Counted from the stretch's first letter, positions 51,395 through 61,362 are shown. The stretch is 64,000 bases of DNA from Streptomyces aurantiogriseus (GCF_014649375.1 NZ_BMSX01000003.1:310001-374000); one strand, 5' to 3'. Notes: generated by a model from the letters alone, not told the origin. Program-made: numbers and translations.

Positions 51395-51422
51395 CCGATG
51401 CCGCCCCCAGGGGCGGCATCGG
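51395..51422 (+). terminator. terminator after the L,D-transpeptidase gene
   Basis: A 13-bp stem (CCGATGCCGCCCC and complement) with a 2-nt gap, followed by TGTTTT. A classical intrinsic terminator. Confidence 0.9.
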
Positions 51423-51508
51423 TGTTTTCCGGGCCGGGCACAGCCTTCTCATCGATCTCTTATCGGCGCCTTATCCCTTCATCACGCTCCGTACCTAGCT
51501 TGCGGCGC

Positions 51509-52972
51509 ATGTTCTTCACCTACCTGAGGCGCGAACTGCGCCGCCGCAGAAAGGCGGCCCTCGTCGTCGCCTCCGGCCTCGCGCTGGGCATCGCGCTGGT
51601 CATCGTGGTCACCTCCGTGTCCTCCGGCATGGGGAAGGCCCAGGACAAGGTCCTGCAGTCCCTGTACGGACTGGGTACGGACATGACGGTCACCAAGGCC
51701 GCCTCGCCCACCGCGAACCCCTCCGAGCGGCCGCGCTTCCAGTTCGACGCGCAGGAGAACGACTCCGACGAGGAGCAGAGCAGCGACCGCGTGATGGTCC
51801 AGGGCTTCCAGACCCTGTCGGCCTCGACCGTCACCAAGGTCGGCAAGCAGAGCGGGGTCGCGGACGCGGTCGGCGGGCTGAGCCTCCAGGTCGTCAAGGT
51901 CAGCGGGCAGTTCACCCGCGGCCAGGTCCAGCAGAACGGCAACGGCGGCCAGCAGGGCGGTCCGGGCGGCGCCGGTGGCGGGAGCGGCCAGCCGCAGGGT
52001 GAAGTGCAGGGCGGCGGCGCGAACTTCGACGTCAACAACTACTCCGTCTACGGCACCGACGTCACCGAGCCCGCGCTCGGTCCGCTGACCTCCTCCAAGA
52101 TCACCAGCGGTCGTACGTTCAAGTCCACGGAGACCGACGCCAAGGTCGCCGTGGTCGACTCGGCGTACGCCAAGGAGAAGAAGCTCAAGGTCGGCTCCAC
52201 CGTCACCATCAAGAGCGTCAAGTTCAGCGTGATCGGCATCGCCACCGCCGACAGCGGTGACTCCGCCGCCAACGTGTACATCCCGCTGACGCAGGCGCAG
52301 ACGCTCAGCGACTCCAAGGACAAGGTCACCACGATCTACGTCCAGGCGACCGACTCCCAGAAGATCGACAGCGTCAAGTCGGCGATCCAGAAGAACGTCT
52401 CGGGGACGACGGTGACGACGTCGGCCGACCTCGCGGACACGGTGTCCGGTTCCCTGTCGACGGCGTCCTCGCTCGCCACCAGTGTCGGCAAGTGGCTGTC
52501 CATCGCGGTGCTGATCGCCGCGTTCCTCGTCGCCGGGCTGCTCACCTCCTCCGCGGTGTCGCGGCGGGTGCGGGAGTTCGGCACGTTGAAGGCGCTCGGG
52601 TGGAAGTCCGGGCGGGTCACCCGCCAGGTGGTCGGTGAGGCCATGGTCAACGGGCTGCTGGGTGGAGCGCTGGGCATCGCGTTCGGTCTGGCGGGGGCGT
52701 ATGTCGTGACGGCGATCAGCCCCACGCTGCAGGCGCAGCTGGGCGGCGGTGGTGGTGGCGGCCAGGGTGGCCCCGGCGGCGGGGGCTTCGGCGGGCCCGG
52801 GCGGCAGGCGGCCGCGAAGACGCTGGACGTCGCGCTGACCGCTCCCGTGACGGTGACGACCGTGGCGATGGCCGTCGGCCTCGCCGTGGCAGGTGGGTTG
52901 ATCGCGGGGGCGTTCGGTGGCTGGCGGGCTTCCCGACTGCGGCCGGCGGACGCGCTGAGGCGCGTCGAGTGA
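51509..52972 (+). CDS. ABC transporter permease, MacB/FtsX type
   Basis: 487 residues. TM1 is near 18-37, an extracytoplasmic MacB_PCD-like domain about 40-320 with a Gly/Gln-rich insert (near 142-172), then three helices (about 335-357, 380-405, 450-475) in an FtsX domain with a second Gly-rich insert (near 413-430). 'RVREFGTLKALGWKSG' near 353-368 is the coupling region to the ATPase. ATG 51509 is the first Met of the hydrophobic start. It pairs with the ATPase 46 bp downstream. Confidence 0.9.
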   Translation: MFFTYLRRELRRRRKAALVVASGLALGIALVIVVTSVSSGMGKAQDKVLQSLYGLGTDMTVTKAASPTANPSERPRFQFDAQENDSDEEQSSDRVMVQGFQTLSASTVTKVGKQSGVADAVGGLSLQVVKVSGQFTRGQVQQNGNGGQQGGPGGAGGGSGQPQGEVQGGGANFDVNNYSVYGTDVTEPALGPLTSSKITSGRTFKSTETDAKVAVVDSAYAKEKKLKVGSTVTIKSVKFSVIGIATADSGDSAANVYIPLTQAQTLSDSKDKVTTIYVQATDSQKIDSVKSAIQKNVSGTTVTTSADLADTVSGSLSTASSLATSVGKWLSIAVLIAAFLVAGLLTSSAVSRRVREFGTLKALGWKSGRVTRQVVGEAMVNGLLGGALGIAFGLAGAYVVTAISPTLQAQLGGGGGGGQGGPGGGGFGGPGRQAAAKTLDVALTAPVTVTTVAMAVGLAVAGGLIAGAFGGWRASRLRPADALRRVE

Positions 52973-53018
52973 CCGACGCCGACACCCCGAATCCCTCACC
53001 CCACCCAGGAGTTGACCC

Positions 53019-53702
<684 letters not shown>

Positions 53703-53814
53703 CGTACTCGTGACGTATTGAGCCGCCCCGCACCCCCCGGCATACTGCCTGTTCCGGGGGGTTTGCGCGTGCGTGCGTACGGACCGCCGCCCGGGGGTTC
53801 CGCAAGGGGGGAAC

Positions 53815-56800
53815 GTGCGTTCACAAATGAAAAGGGCATGCGCGGCAGCGGTGGCCACGGTGGCCGCCGTCGCGCTCGCCGCGGGCTCGACCGGCCCGGC
53901 GGCGGCCGATGCGGTCGCGAAGCCCGGGGCCGGTGGCGTCCCGGCGCAGACCTCGTTGAAGGCGCCGCACCGGATCACGCTGATCACCGGTGACCGGGTC
54001 GCCGTCGACGCCGGGGGACGGGTCGTCGCTCTGGAGCGGGCCGAGGGGCGCGGGCACATACCCGTGCAGATCCGCAAGGTGGACGGGCACACGCTGGTCG
54101 TGCCGGCCGACGCGGCCGGGCTGATTGCCGCCGGCAAGCTCGACCGGCGCCTCTTCGACATCACCGAGCTGAACACGTCCGCGACCCGCAAGGCGCAGAA
54201 GGACGGCCTGAAGGTCATCGTCGGCTATCGGGGCGCCGCCACCGCCGCCAGGGCCGACGTCCGGGACGCGGGCACCCTGCGCCGGACGCTGAAGTCGCTG
54301 AACGCGGACGCGGTGCAGACGCCGCAGCAGGACACCCCCGAGCTGTGGGACGCGGTCACCGACGGCGACGAGACGGCCGCCGGTATCGCGCACATCTGGC
54401 TCGACGGCGTCCGCCGGGCCAGCCTGGACACCTCCGTCGCGCAGATCGGCGCCCCCCGGGCATGGGCGTCCGGCTACGACGGCACCGGCGTGAAGATCGC
54501 CGTCCTGGACACCGGCATCGACGCGACCCACCCGGACCTCAAGGACCAGGTGATCGCCGCCAGGAACTTCTCCACGGCCACCGGCACCGACGACCGCTTC
54601 GGCCACGGCACGCACGTGGCGTCCGTCGCCGCCGGTTCGGGCGTCAAGTCCGGGGGGAAGTACAAGGGCGTCGCGCCCGGCGCCAAGCTCCTCAACGCCA
54701 AGGTCCTCGACGACAGCGGCTTCGGCGACGACTCCTCGATCATCGCCGGCATGGACTGGGCGGCCGAGCAGGGCGCCGACATCGTCAACCTCAGCCTCGG
54801 CGGACCGGACACCCCGCAGCTCGACCCGATGGAGGCGGAGGTGAACAAGCTGTCCGCCGAGAAGGGCATCCTGTTCGCCATCGCCGCGGGCAACGCCGGC
54901 CCGCAGACAGTTGGTTCGCCCGGCAGCGCCGACGCGGCCCTCACCGTCGGCGCCGTCGACGGCAAGGACAAGCTCGCCCCCTGGTCCAGCACAGGCCCGC
55001 GCGTCGGTGACGGCGCGATCAAGCCGGACGTCACCGCACCCGGCGTCGACATCACGGCCGCCTCCGCCGCGGGCAGCGTCATCGCGAAGGAGGAGGGCGA
55101 GAAACCCGCGGGCTACGTCACCCTCTCCGGTACGTCGATGGCGACCCCGCATGTCGCGGGCGCGGCGGCGCTGTTGAAGCAGCAGCACCCCCGGTGGACG
55201 TCCGCCGAACTCAAGGGCGCGCTGACCGCCTCCGCCCAGGGCGGCGCGTACACGCCGTTCCAGCAGGGTGCGGGCCGGATCCAGGTGGACAAGGCCGTCC
55301 GGCAGACCGTGATCGCGGAGCCGGTGTCGCTGGGCTTCGGGGTGCAGCAGTGGCCGCACACCGACGACAAGCCGGACACCAAGCCGCTGACCTACCGCAA
55401 CCTCGGCACGCAGGACGTCACGCTGACGCTCTCCGTGACCGCCACCAACCCCAAGGGGCAGGCGGCCCCGGCCGGCTTCTTCAAGCTCGGCGCGACGAAG
55501 GTGACCGTCCCGGCCGGGGGCAGGGCGTCCGTCGGCGTCACCGTCGACACCAGGCTCGGCGGCACCCTCGACGGCGGGTACGCGGCGTACGTGACGGCGA
55601 CCGGGGGTGGCCAGAGCGTCCGTACGGCCGCGGCCGTCCAGCGCGAGGTGCAGTCGTACGACGTCACGCTCAAGCACATCGGGCGGGACGGCAAGCCGGC
55701 CGGCGGCTACGACACCGCGCTGCTCGGCTACACCGGTCTGGCCACCGACCGTGGCTACCAGGCCCCGGTCGCCGCGTCCGGCACGACGACCCTGCGCCTG
55801 CCGAAGGGCACGTACCTGCTGGACGCCTGGATCGCGGCGGACCTCGTCGACTTCAAGGGCGGCGTCGACTGGCTGGTCCAGCCGCAGCTGAGCGTCACGA
55901 AGAACATGACGGTGACGATCGACGCCCGCAGGACGAGGGCGGCGGACATCAGGGTCCCGGACGCCGGGGCCAAGCCCCTGTCCGCGACGATCAGCTACGT
56001 CTACGACACCGCGGGCGTCGGCGTCGGCCTGAGCCTCGACTCCTTCGCCGGCCTGCGCATGGCCCACCTGGGCCCGCAGGTGAGCGGTCTGACGCAGTCC
56101 TGGAGCGGCCAGTGGGCCAAGGGCGCGGACGCCGAGTACGACGTGGCGACGGCGGCGTCGGTCCGGGCGGTCCAGGGCGCGAAGGTCCGCCACTTCAAGA
56201 AGGCCGAGCTGGCGACGGTGACGAACAGCCTCGGCGCGTCGGTGCCGGGCAAGACCGGCGCCCTGACCGTCTGGGGCGAGCTCCCCGAGGACAGCGTCCT
56301 GGGCATGCCGGTCGTGCAGAAGCTGCCGCGCACCCGCACGCTGTACCTCTCCACGTCCGACGCGGCCCGCTGGACGCTCGACTTCGAGCAGTACGGCAAC
56401 GCCAAGGACCCGGAGGGCCGCCCGATCCCCGACGCGTACTACACGCTCGGCGAACCGCGCGCCTACCAGGGCGGCAAGACGTACCGGAACACCTTCAACA
56501 GGGCGGTCTTCGGACCGCGGGTGAGCAGCGAGTTCGGTCTGTTCCGCGAGGGCAACAGCATCTACGGCTATCTGCCCCTGTTCGCCGACTCGGCCGGTCA
56601 CGCGGGCTCGTCCGACTTCACCTCGGTGGCCACGACCCTGTACCGCAACGGCACCAAGGTAGGCACCATCGAGGACCCGCTGTTCGGCGAGAAGGCGTTC
56701 AAGGTGCCGGCCGGTGACGCCGAGTACCGGCTGACGACGTCGGTCCGGCGCGCCTCCGACGTGGCGGCCGTGTCCTCGCGGATCGACGCGAGCTGGACCT

Positions 56801-57141
56801 TCCGCTCCCAGCGCCCGCCCCGCGACACCGTGGCCCAGCTGCCCGCCTCCACGGTCCGCTTCGGCGCGGCCACGGCCGCCGACAGCCGGGCGCCCGTCCT
56901 GCGCCCGGTGACCGTCCCGGTCACCGTCGAGGGCCCGGCCCGCGGCAACCAGCTCCGCTCGCTGGCGGTCTGGGTCTCCTACGACCAGGGCAGGACGTGG
57001 AAAGCCACGCCGGTCGTGAAGGGCCGAATCCTGGTCAGGAACCCGGCACATGGGCAGAGCATCTCCTTCCGAGCCGAGGTCGTCGCCAAGAACGGGAACA
57101 AGGGGACGGTGTCGATCTACGACGCGTACTTCGGCAAGTAG
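53815..57141 (+). CDS. large secreted S8 (subtilisin-like) serine peptidase
   Basis: 1108 residues. A Sec signal peptide (about 5-32) and a propeptide-like region (about 40-210) precede the subtilase domain with catalytic Asp232 ('VLDTGID'), His264 ('GHGTHVAS'), oxyanion Asn in 'AAGNAGP' near 364 and Ser441 ('GTSMATPHVAG'). After it come about 650 residues of beta-rich domains without clear names. No LPXTG anchor is visible, so it is probably released. GTG 53815 follows AAGGGGGGAAC; ATG 53827 would give a shorter signal peptide. Confidence 0.93.
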   Translation: MRSQMKRACAAAVATVAAVALAAGSTGPAAADAVAKPGAGGVPAQTSLKAPHRITLITGDRVAVDAGGRVVALERAEGRGHIPVQIRKVDGHTLVVPADAAGLIAAGKLDRRLFDITELNTSATRKAQKDGLKVIVGYRGAATAARADVRDAGTLRRTLKSLNADAVQTPQQDTPELWDAVTDGDETAAGIAHIWLDGVRRASLDTSVAQIGAPRAWASGYDGTGVKIAVLDTGIDATHPDLKDQVIAARNFSTATGTDDRFGHGTHVASVAAGSGVKSGGKYKGVAPGAKLLNAKVLDDSGFGDDSSIIAGMDWAAEQGADIVNLSLGGPDTPQLDPMEAEVNKLSAEKGILFAIAAGNAGPQTVGSPGSADAALTVGAVDGKDKLAPWSSTGPRVGDGAIKPDVTAPGVDITAASAAGSVIAKEEGEKPAGYVTLSGTSMATPHVAGAAALLKQQHPRWTSAELKGALTASAQGGAYTPFQQGAGRIQVDKAVRQTVIAEPVSLGFGVQQWPHTDDKPDTKPLTYRNLGTQDVTLTLSVTATNPKGQAAPAGFFKLGATKVTVPAGGRASVGVTVDTRLGGTLDGGYAAYVTATGGGQSVRTAAAVQREVQSYDVTLKHIGRDGKPAGGYDTALLGYTGLATDRGYQAPVAASGTTTLRLPKGTYLLDAWIAADLVDFKGGVDWLVQPQLSVTKNMTVTIDARRTRAADIRVPDAGAKPLSATISYVYDTAGVGVGLSLDSFAGLRMAHLGPQVSGLTQSWSGQWAKGADAEYDVATAASVRAVQGAKVRHFKKAELATVTNSLGASVPGKTGALTVWGELPEDSVLGMPVVQKLPRTRTLYLSTSDAARWTLDFEQYGNAKDPEGRPIPDAYYTLGEPRAYQGGKTYRNTFNRAVFGPRVSSEFGLFREGNSIYGYLPLFADSAGHAGSSDFTSVATTLYRNGTKVGTIEDPLFGEKAFKVPAGDAEYRLTTSVRRASDVAAVSSRIDASWTFRSQRPPRDTVAQLPASTVRFGAATAADSRAPVLRPVTVPVTVEGPARGNQLRSLAVWVSYDQGRTWKATPVVKGRILVRNPAHGQSISFRAEVVAKNGNKGTVSIYDAYFGK

Positions 57142-57453
57142 GACGCGACACGGCACGCAGGCCGCGTCCACGGCCCGTGAGCGGCCGTCGGCGAGTCAAC
57201 CGGCCCGGCCCCGGCCTCGGTGAGGCCGCGGCCGGGCCGGCGTGTGTCCGGCCGGTATGTGTCGGGGCCGTGTGGGTCGGGTCGGCGTGGCGGTGGGGCC
57301 GTGTGGGTCGGGTCGGGTTGGCGCGGTGGCGGGGCCGTGTGGGTCGGGGCGGCGTGGCAGTGGGGTTGCGCCGGTCGGGTCGACGCGGCGGTCGGGGTTG
57401 CGCCGGTCGGGCCGGCGCGGCGGTCGGGGCGGCGCGGGTCGGCTCGGTGTGTG
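57142..57453. other. 312-bp intergenic region with a minisatellite
   Basis: No gene seen. The first ~100 bp after the peptidase contain a CGGCCCCGGCCTCGGTGAGG-type GC-rich hairpin (57200-57240), probably a terminator; the rest is the tandem repeat described separately. Confidence 0.6.
57264..57447 (+). repeat. minisatellite, 31-36-bp units
   Basis: Six units starting at 57264, 57295, 57331, 57362, 57394 and 57426. The first three begin GGGGCCGTGTGGGTCGGG, the next two GGGGTTGCGCCGGTCGGG, and the last is truncated. It lies between convergent genes. Confidence 0.85.
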
Positions 57454-58959
57454 TCAGGTCAGTGCGCGCAGTGCCTCGCCGAGTGCGGCCACCCCTTCGG
57501 GGATGACGCCGGCCGGGGTGGCCGCGTAGCCGAGGACGAGGCCGGGGCGGCCGGGGAGTTGCCGGTGCCAGGACAGGGGCTGGCACTTCACGCCCCGGGC
57601 GAGCGCGGCGGCGGCCAGTTCGGTGTCCGGCACGTCCGGCGCGTAGGTGACCGTGAGATGCAGGCCGGCCGCCGCGCCGTGCACCACCGCGCCCGGCAGA
57701 TGGCCGGCGAGGGCGTGGATCATCGCGTCACGGCGGCGCCGGTGACGGCCGCGCAGCATCCGCAGATGCCGCTCCAGGCCGCCGGACTCCATCAGCCGGG
57801 CGAGGACGAGTTGCGGCAGCACCGCGTTGCCGAGGTCGGTGAAGCGTTTCGCGTCGACCAGCGCGTCCCGGTGGCGGCGCGGCGGTACCACCCAGCCGAT
57901 CCGCAGCGCGGGCGCGAGCAGTTTGGACACGCTGCCCAGGTAGCAGACCCGGTCGTCGAGGAGGGCGCGCAGCGCGGGCACCGGCGGCCGGTCGTAGCGG
58001 TGTTCGGCGTCGTAGTCGTCCTCGATGATCAGGCCGCCGTCCGCCGCCCAGCGCAGCAGCTCCCGGCGGCGCTCGCCGCTGGTCACCACGCCGGTGGGGA
58101 ACTGGTGGGCGGGCGTGAGCAGCACCGCGCGGGCGCCGGTGGCGCGCAGCGCGTCGACGCGTACGCCGTCCTCGTCGACCGGCACCGGCGGGGTGGCGAG
58201 GCCGCCGTTCTCCAGGTGCTGGCGGGTGCCGAGCGAGCCGGGTTCCTCGACGGCGACGGCGCCGATACCGTCGGACCGCAGGACGGGGTGCAGCAGCGTG
58301 AGGGCCTGTGCGGTGCCGGCGACGACGAGGATCTCGTCCGGCTCCACCCGGATGCCCCGGCCGCGCGCCAGCCAGCCGGCGAGGGCGCGGCGCAGCTCCG
58401 GGGCGCCGTGCGGGTCGCCGTAGCCGAGGTGCTCGGCGGACAGCCCGGAGAGCACGGCCCGTTCCGCGCGCAGCCAGGCCGAGCGGGGGAACGCGGTGAG
58501 GTCGGGCCGGCCGGGCGTGAAGTCGATGCGGGCGGGGGCGGCGCGCAGCGCGTCGAAGACGTCGGCTCCCGGCCGGCCGAGGAACAGCGCGCCCGTCACG
58601 GCAGGGCCCCTGGTGGCCGTCACCCGCGGCGCGGCGGAGGAGACCGCGACCACGACCGTTCCGCCACGCCGGCGCCCCTCGACATGGCCGTCCTCGGTCA
58701 GCCGCCGGTACGCCTCGGCGACCACCCCGCGGGAGACGCGCAGTTCGGCGGCGAGCACCCGGGTCGGCGGCAGCCTGCTGCCCACCGTCAGCCGGCCGTC
58801 GGCCATCGCCCGCCGCAGCTGCCGGACCAGCCAGTCCGCCTTGCCGCCGGGCGGCGCTTCATCGGCGTCGAGCTGCAGGAAGTCCGAGCCGTGGGCCGGG
58901 GATCCGGCATCCGCCGCCTGTTCCCTCTCGGTCACCCCGCCCATGCTGTCACGGGTCAC
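57454..58959 (-). CDS. MocR-type (GntR HTH + aminotransferase fold) regulator
   Basis: 501 residues. The N-terminal GntR winged HTH is near 40-105 ('LVRQLRRAMADGRLTVGSRL', 'RVLAAELRVSRGVVAEAYRR'), followed by a fold-type I aminotransferase domain with PLP Lys in 'LGSVSKLLAPALRIGW' near 344-359 and 'YDAEHRYDR' near 317. MocR proteins are PLP-sensing regulators, typically of vitamin B6, GABA or amino acid pathways. The GTG start 58959 overlaps the stop of the B3/4 gene (GTGA). Likely controls the row LysE-B3/4-mocR and perhaps the divergent gene at 60457. Confidence 0.9.
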   Translation of the reverse strand: MTRDSMGGVTEREQAADAGSPAHGSDFLQLDADEAPPGGKADWLVRQLRRAMADGRLTVGSRLPPTRVLAAELRVSRGVVAEAYRRLTEDGHVEGRRRGGTVVVAVSSAAPRVTATRGPAVTGALFLGRPGADVFDALRAAPARIDFTPGRPDLTAFPRSAWLRAERAVLSGLSAEHLGYGDPHGAPELRRALAGWLARGRGIRVEPDEILVVAGTAQALTLLHPVLRSDGIGAVAVEEPGSLGTRQHLENGGLATPPVPVDEDGVRVDALRATGARAVLLTPAHQFPTGVVTSGERRRELLRWAADGGLIIEDDYDAEHRYDRPPVPALRALLDDRVCYLGSVSKLLAPALRIGWVVPPRRHRDALVDAKRFTDLGNAVLPQLVLARLMESGGLERHLRMLRGRHRRRRDAMIHALAGHLPGAVVHGAAAGLHLTVTYAPDVPDTELAAAALARGVKCQPLSWHRQLPGRPGLVLGYAATPAGVIPEGVAALGEALRALT

Positions 58960-59681
58960 CCGGGCCCCTGTCCGCCGTCCGGGTAGACGAACTCCGGCGT
59001 GGCGGGGGAGAGGACGGCGGTCACGGGCTGGGCCGGCCAGTGCGCGGCCAGCTCCTCGGCGACGGTCTTCAACAGCTCCGGTACCGCCTGCTCACCGCCG
59101 TCGTGCAGGGCCTCCGCCACCACGAGGATCCGGCGGGTGTCCGCGCCGACCGCGGAGTGGCCGCTCTGCCGGTTGGTCCAGCGGCGGGCATGGGAGCGTC
59201 CGGCCGAGTCGGCGAAGATCACCTCGCCGGGCGCGGGATGCTCGACGCCTCCGCCGAAGGCCGTGTACTCCTCGTCGCCGCGGGCGTGGCGCACCTCCAG
59301 CAGCGGACCGGCGATGCGGTCGGCGTCGAGGGCCGCCACCGGGACGGCGTACGCGGCCGAGATCGCGTTGCACAGGTCGACCACCGGATGGATGCGCGGC
59401 AGGCTCCCCTCCTTGCGCAGCCGCCGCAGCAGCGACTCCGAGGCACACCGGTACTGCGTCGGCCGGAGCCCCATCCGGGCGAACGCCCGCCGCCAGGCCA
59501 GCACTTCGGGGAACCCGCTCTCGCTGCCACCCGCCAGCCGCTCCAGGGCGCGGGCGGTGTACTCGGCGACGCGCGGGCCGGCATCGGCGGTGGCGTCGAC
59601 TCCGGTGGCGTACACGGTGCCGGCGGTGAGGCCGGGATGTTCGGAACGGATGGCGTCCGCGTGCCGGAACCGCATGCTCAC
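58956..59681 (-). CDS. B3/B4 (PheRS beta tRNA-binding-like) domain protein
   Basis: 241 residues with the B3/4 domain otherwise found in the phenylalanyl-tRNA synthetase beta chain: 'WRRAFARMGLRPTQYRCASESLLRR' near 63-87 (in two parts) and 'VDLCNAISAAYAVPVAALD' near 101-119. Stand-alone B3/4 proteins may edit or bind amino acids or tRNA, but their role is not settled. GTG 59681 is chosen because it overlaps the upstream LysE stop (GTGA); ATG 59675 is possible. In an operon with an amino acid exporter and a PLP-sensing regulator. Confidence 0.85.
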   Translation of the reverse strand: MSMRFRHADAIRSEHPGLTAGTVYATGVDATADAGPRVAEYTARALERLAGGSESGFPEVLAWRRAFARMGLRPTQYRCASESLLRRLRKEGSLPRIHPVVDLCNAISAAYAVPVAALDADRIAGPLLEVRHARGDEEYTAFGGGVEHPAPGEVIFADSAGRSHARRWTNRQSGHSAVGADTRRILVVAEALHDGGEQAVPELLKTVAEELAAHWPAQPVTAVLSPATPEFVYPDGGQGPG

Positions 59682-60280
59682 GCCACCGCCAGCCGTGCGC
59701 TCAGGCCCACGAAGCAGATGGCGAACACCCGGCGGATCCCGGTCATCACCTGAGGCCGGGCCAGCAACCGGTCGCGCACGGCGGCGGCGCACCACCCGTA
59801 GGCGGCGAACACGACGAAGGTGAGCGCCATGAAGACGGCCCCGAGCCGCAGCATCGCGCCGACGGAGCCGGACTCCCCGGCCGGGACGAACTGCGGCAGG
59901 AAGGCGACGAAGAAGACCGTGAGCTTCGGATTGAGCAGGTTGACCAGCACCGCGGAGCCGATCACCCGGGCCGCGGACCGCTCCTCGGCCCCGTCGACGG
60001 CCAGCGCCTCCTTGTCGCGCAGCACGGCCCAGGCCATGTACAGCAGATAGCCGACCCCGAGGTACTTCACCGTCTCGTAGGCGATCGCGCTGGTGTGCAG
60101 CAGCGCGGCGAGGCCGGTGATCGTCGCCGCCAGGTGCGGCACGATGCCGAGGGTGCAGCCGAAGGCGGCGACCACGCTCGCCCGGCGGCCGTGGGACAGC
60201 CCGGCGGCGAGGGTGTACACCACCCCGGTGCCGGGAGTGACCGCCACGACCAGGGCGGTCAACAGGAACGCGATGCTCAA
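59678..60280 (-). CDS. LysE/RhtB-family amino acid exporter
   Basis: 200 residues with six hydrophobic helices and the family motif 'AVTPGTGVVYTLAAGLSHGRR' region near 13-33, then 'KYLGVGYLLYMAWAVLRDKE' near 67-86 and 'NLLNPKLTVFFVAFLPQFV' near 113-131. Exports amino acids or derivatives. The start is TTG 60280, unusual, but GGAGG lies 5 nt upstream and no ATG or GTG fits better. Translationally coupled to the B3/4 gene. Confidence 0.9.
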   Translation of the reverse strand: MSIAFLLTALVVAVTPGTGVVYTLAAGLSHGRRASVVAAFGCTLGIVPHLAATITGLAALLHTSAIAYETVKYLGVGYLLYMAWAVLRDKEALAVDGAEERSAARVIGSAVLVNLLNPKLTVFFVAFLPQFVPAGESGSVGAMLRLGAVFMALTFVVFAAYGWCAAAVRDRLLARPQVMTGIRRVFAICFVGLSARLAVA

Positions 60281-60370
60281 GGGAACCTCCGGGAAGCCCG
60301 ACGTACGTGCCTGCCCTCACCCTGCCCGGGCCATGGCCCGCCCGACAGGGCCAAAGCGAGCGGCTTGCAC

Positions 60371-60403
60371 AGGTCCAAAAGGTCTCTCGCTGAGCGCTGA
60401 GCG
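60371..60403. promoter_or_regulatory. direct repeats in the LysE / hemoglobin divergent region
   Basis: AGGTCC and AGGTCT are 9 bp apart (60371, 60380), followed by CGCTGAGCGCTGAGCG (60388-60403). Direct repeats in a divergent promoter suit a MocR regulator, whose gene is in the operon; inference. Confidence 0.4.
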
Positions 60404-60456
60404 AACGCCGTGCCGGAGGGGCAGCCTCCGCCGCCTGTTCGTGCTTGCGTGATCCC

Positions 60457-61248
60457 ATGACCGCCGAGACAGCCACGACAGCCAGCACAGTCATCGAGTA
60501 CATCCGCTATCGCATCCCCGAAGAGCGCTCCGCGGAGCTCCTCGCCGCCTACACCCGCGCCGCACCCCACCTGGCGGCCTCACCCCACTGCGTCGACTAC
60601 GAACTCGCCCGCTGCGAGGAGGACTTCGCGCACTTCATCCTGCGCATCACCTGGACGTCGACGGAGGACCACCTCCAGGGCTTCCGCACCTCCGATCTGT
60701 TCCCGGCCTTCCTCGCCGAGATCCGCCCCTACGTCGGTGACATCGAGGAGATGCGCCACTACAAGACCACGTCGGTGCACGGCCGGGGCTCCGCCGTGCC
60801 CACCCTGTACGAGTGGGCGGGCGGCGCCGAGGCCTTCTCCCGCCTGACGGAGGCCTTCTACGCCAAGGTGCTGGACGACGACCTCCTGGCCCCGGTCTTC
60901 GCGGGCCTCGCCCCCGAGCACGCCGCGCATGTCGCCCTCTGGCTCGCGGAGGTCTTCGGCGGCCCCGAGGCCTACTCCGCGACCCAGGGCGGCCACAGCC
61001 ACATGGTCGCCAAGCACTTCGGCCGCGGTATCACCGAGCCCCAGCGCCGCCGCTGGGTCAACCTCATCCAGGACGCGGCGGACGAGGCCGGCCTCCCCAC
61101 GGACGCGGAGTTCCGCTCGGCCTTCCTCGCGTACGTCGAGTGGGGCACCCGCCTCGCCGTGTACTTCTCGGGCCCGGACGCGAAGCCGCCGGCGGAACAG
61201 CCGGTGCCGAAGTGGGGATGGGGGATGGCGCCGCCGTACCAGGGGTGA
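60457..61248 (+). CDS. fusion of an ABM monooxygenase-like domain and a group II truncated hemoglobin
   Basis: 263 residues. The first ~100 resemble an antibiotic-biosynthesis-monooxygenase (ABM) domain ('IEYIRYRIPEERSAELLAAY', 'CVDYELARCEEDFAHFILRI'); residues about 120-245 form a 2/2 truncated hemoglobin ('YEWAGGAEAFSRLTEAFYAK', heme-proximal His probably in 'HSHMVAKHFG', Trp in 'RRWVNLIQDAADEAGLP'). The fusion suggests oxygen or NO chemistry on a small substrate, or quinone/heme handling. ATG 60457 is chosen. It is divergent from the LysE-B3/4-mocR row. Confidence 0.88.
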   Translation: MTAETATTASTVIEYIRYRIPEERSAELLAAYTRAAPHLAASPHCVDYELARCEEDFAHFILRITWTSTEDHLQGFRTSDLFPAFLAEIRPYVGDIEEMRHYKTTSVHGRGSAVPTLYEWAGGAEAFSRLTEAFYAKVLDDDLLAPVFAGLAPEHAAHVALWLAEVFGGPEAYSATQGGHSHMVAKHFGRGITEPQRRRWVNLIQDAADEAGLPTDAEFRSAFLAYVEWGTRLAVYFSGPDAKPPAEQPVPKWGWGMAPPYQG

Positions 61249-61261
61249 GGGCGCGGCCGGC

Positions 61262-61351
61262 GATGAGGGCGCGACCAGGGATGACGGCGCGACAAGCGAT
61301 GACGGCGCGACCAGGGATGACGGCGCGACCAGGGATGACGGCGAGGCTCAC
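61262..61351 (+). repeat. five tandem 18-bp repeats
   Basis: Units begin at 61262, 61280, 61298, 61316 and 61334; consensus GATGACGGCGCGACCAGG, with the third and fourth identical and the last diverging. Being a multiple of 3, it would encode Asp-Asp-Gly-Ala-Thr-Arg in one plus frame, out of frame with the hemoglobin gene that ends at 61248. Confidence 0.9.
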
Positions 61352-61362
61352 TCACCGGCGCG

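Noticed and set aside
53821..57171. 1116-residue open frame antisense to the subtilase gene
   Set aside because: GC-rich DNA gives long antisense frames; the translation is Arg/Val/Gly-rich without any domain, while the sense frame encodes a complete protease.
57264..57447. Possible CRISPR array in the tandem repeats
   Set aside because: Units follow each other without unique spacers and no cas gene is near; the same holds for the arrays at 45119, 61262 and 62486.
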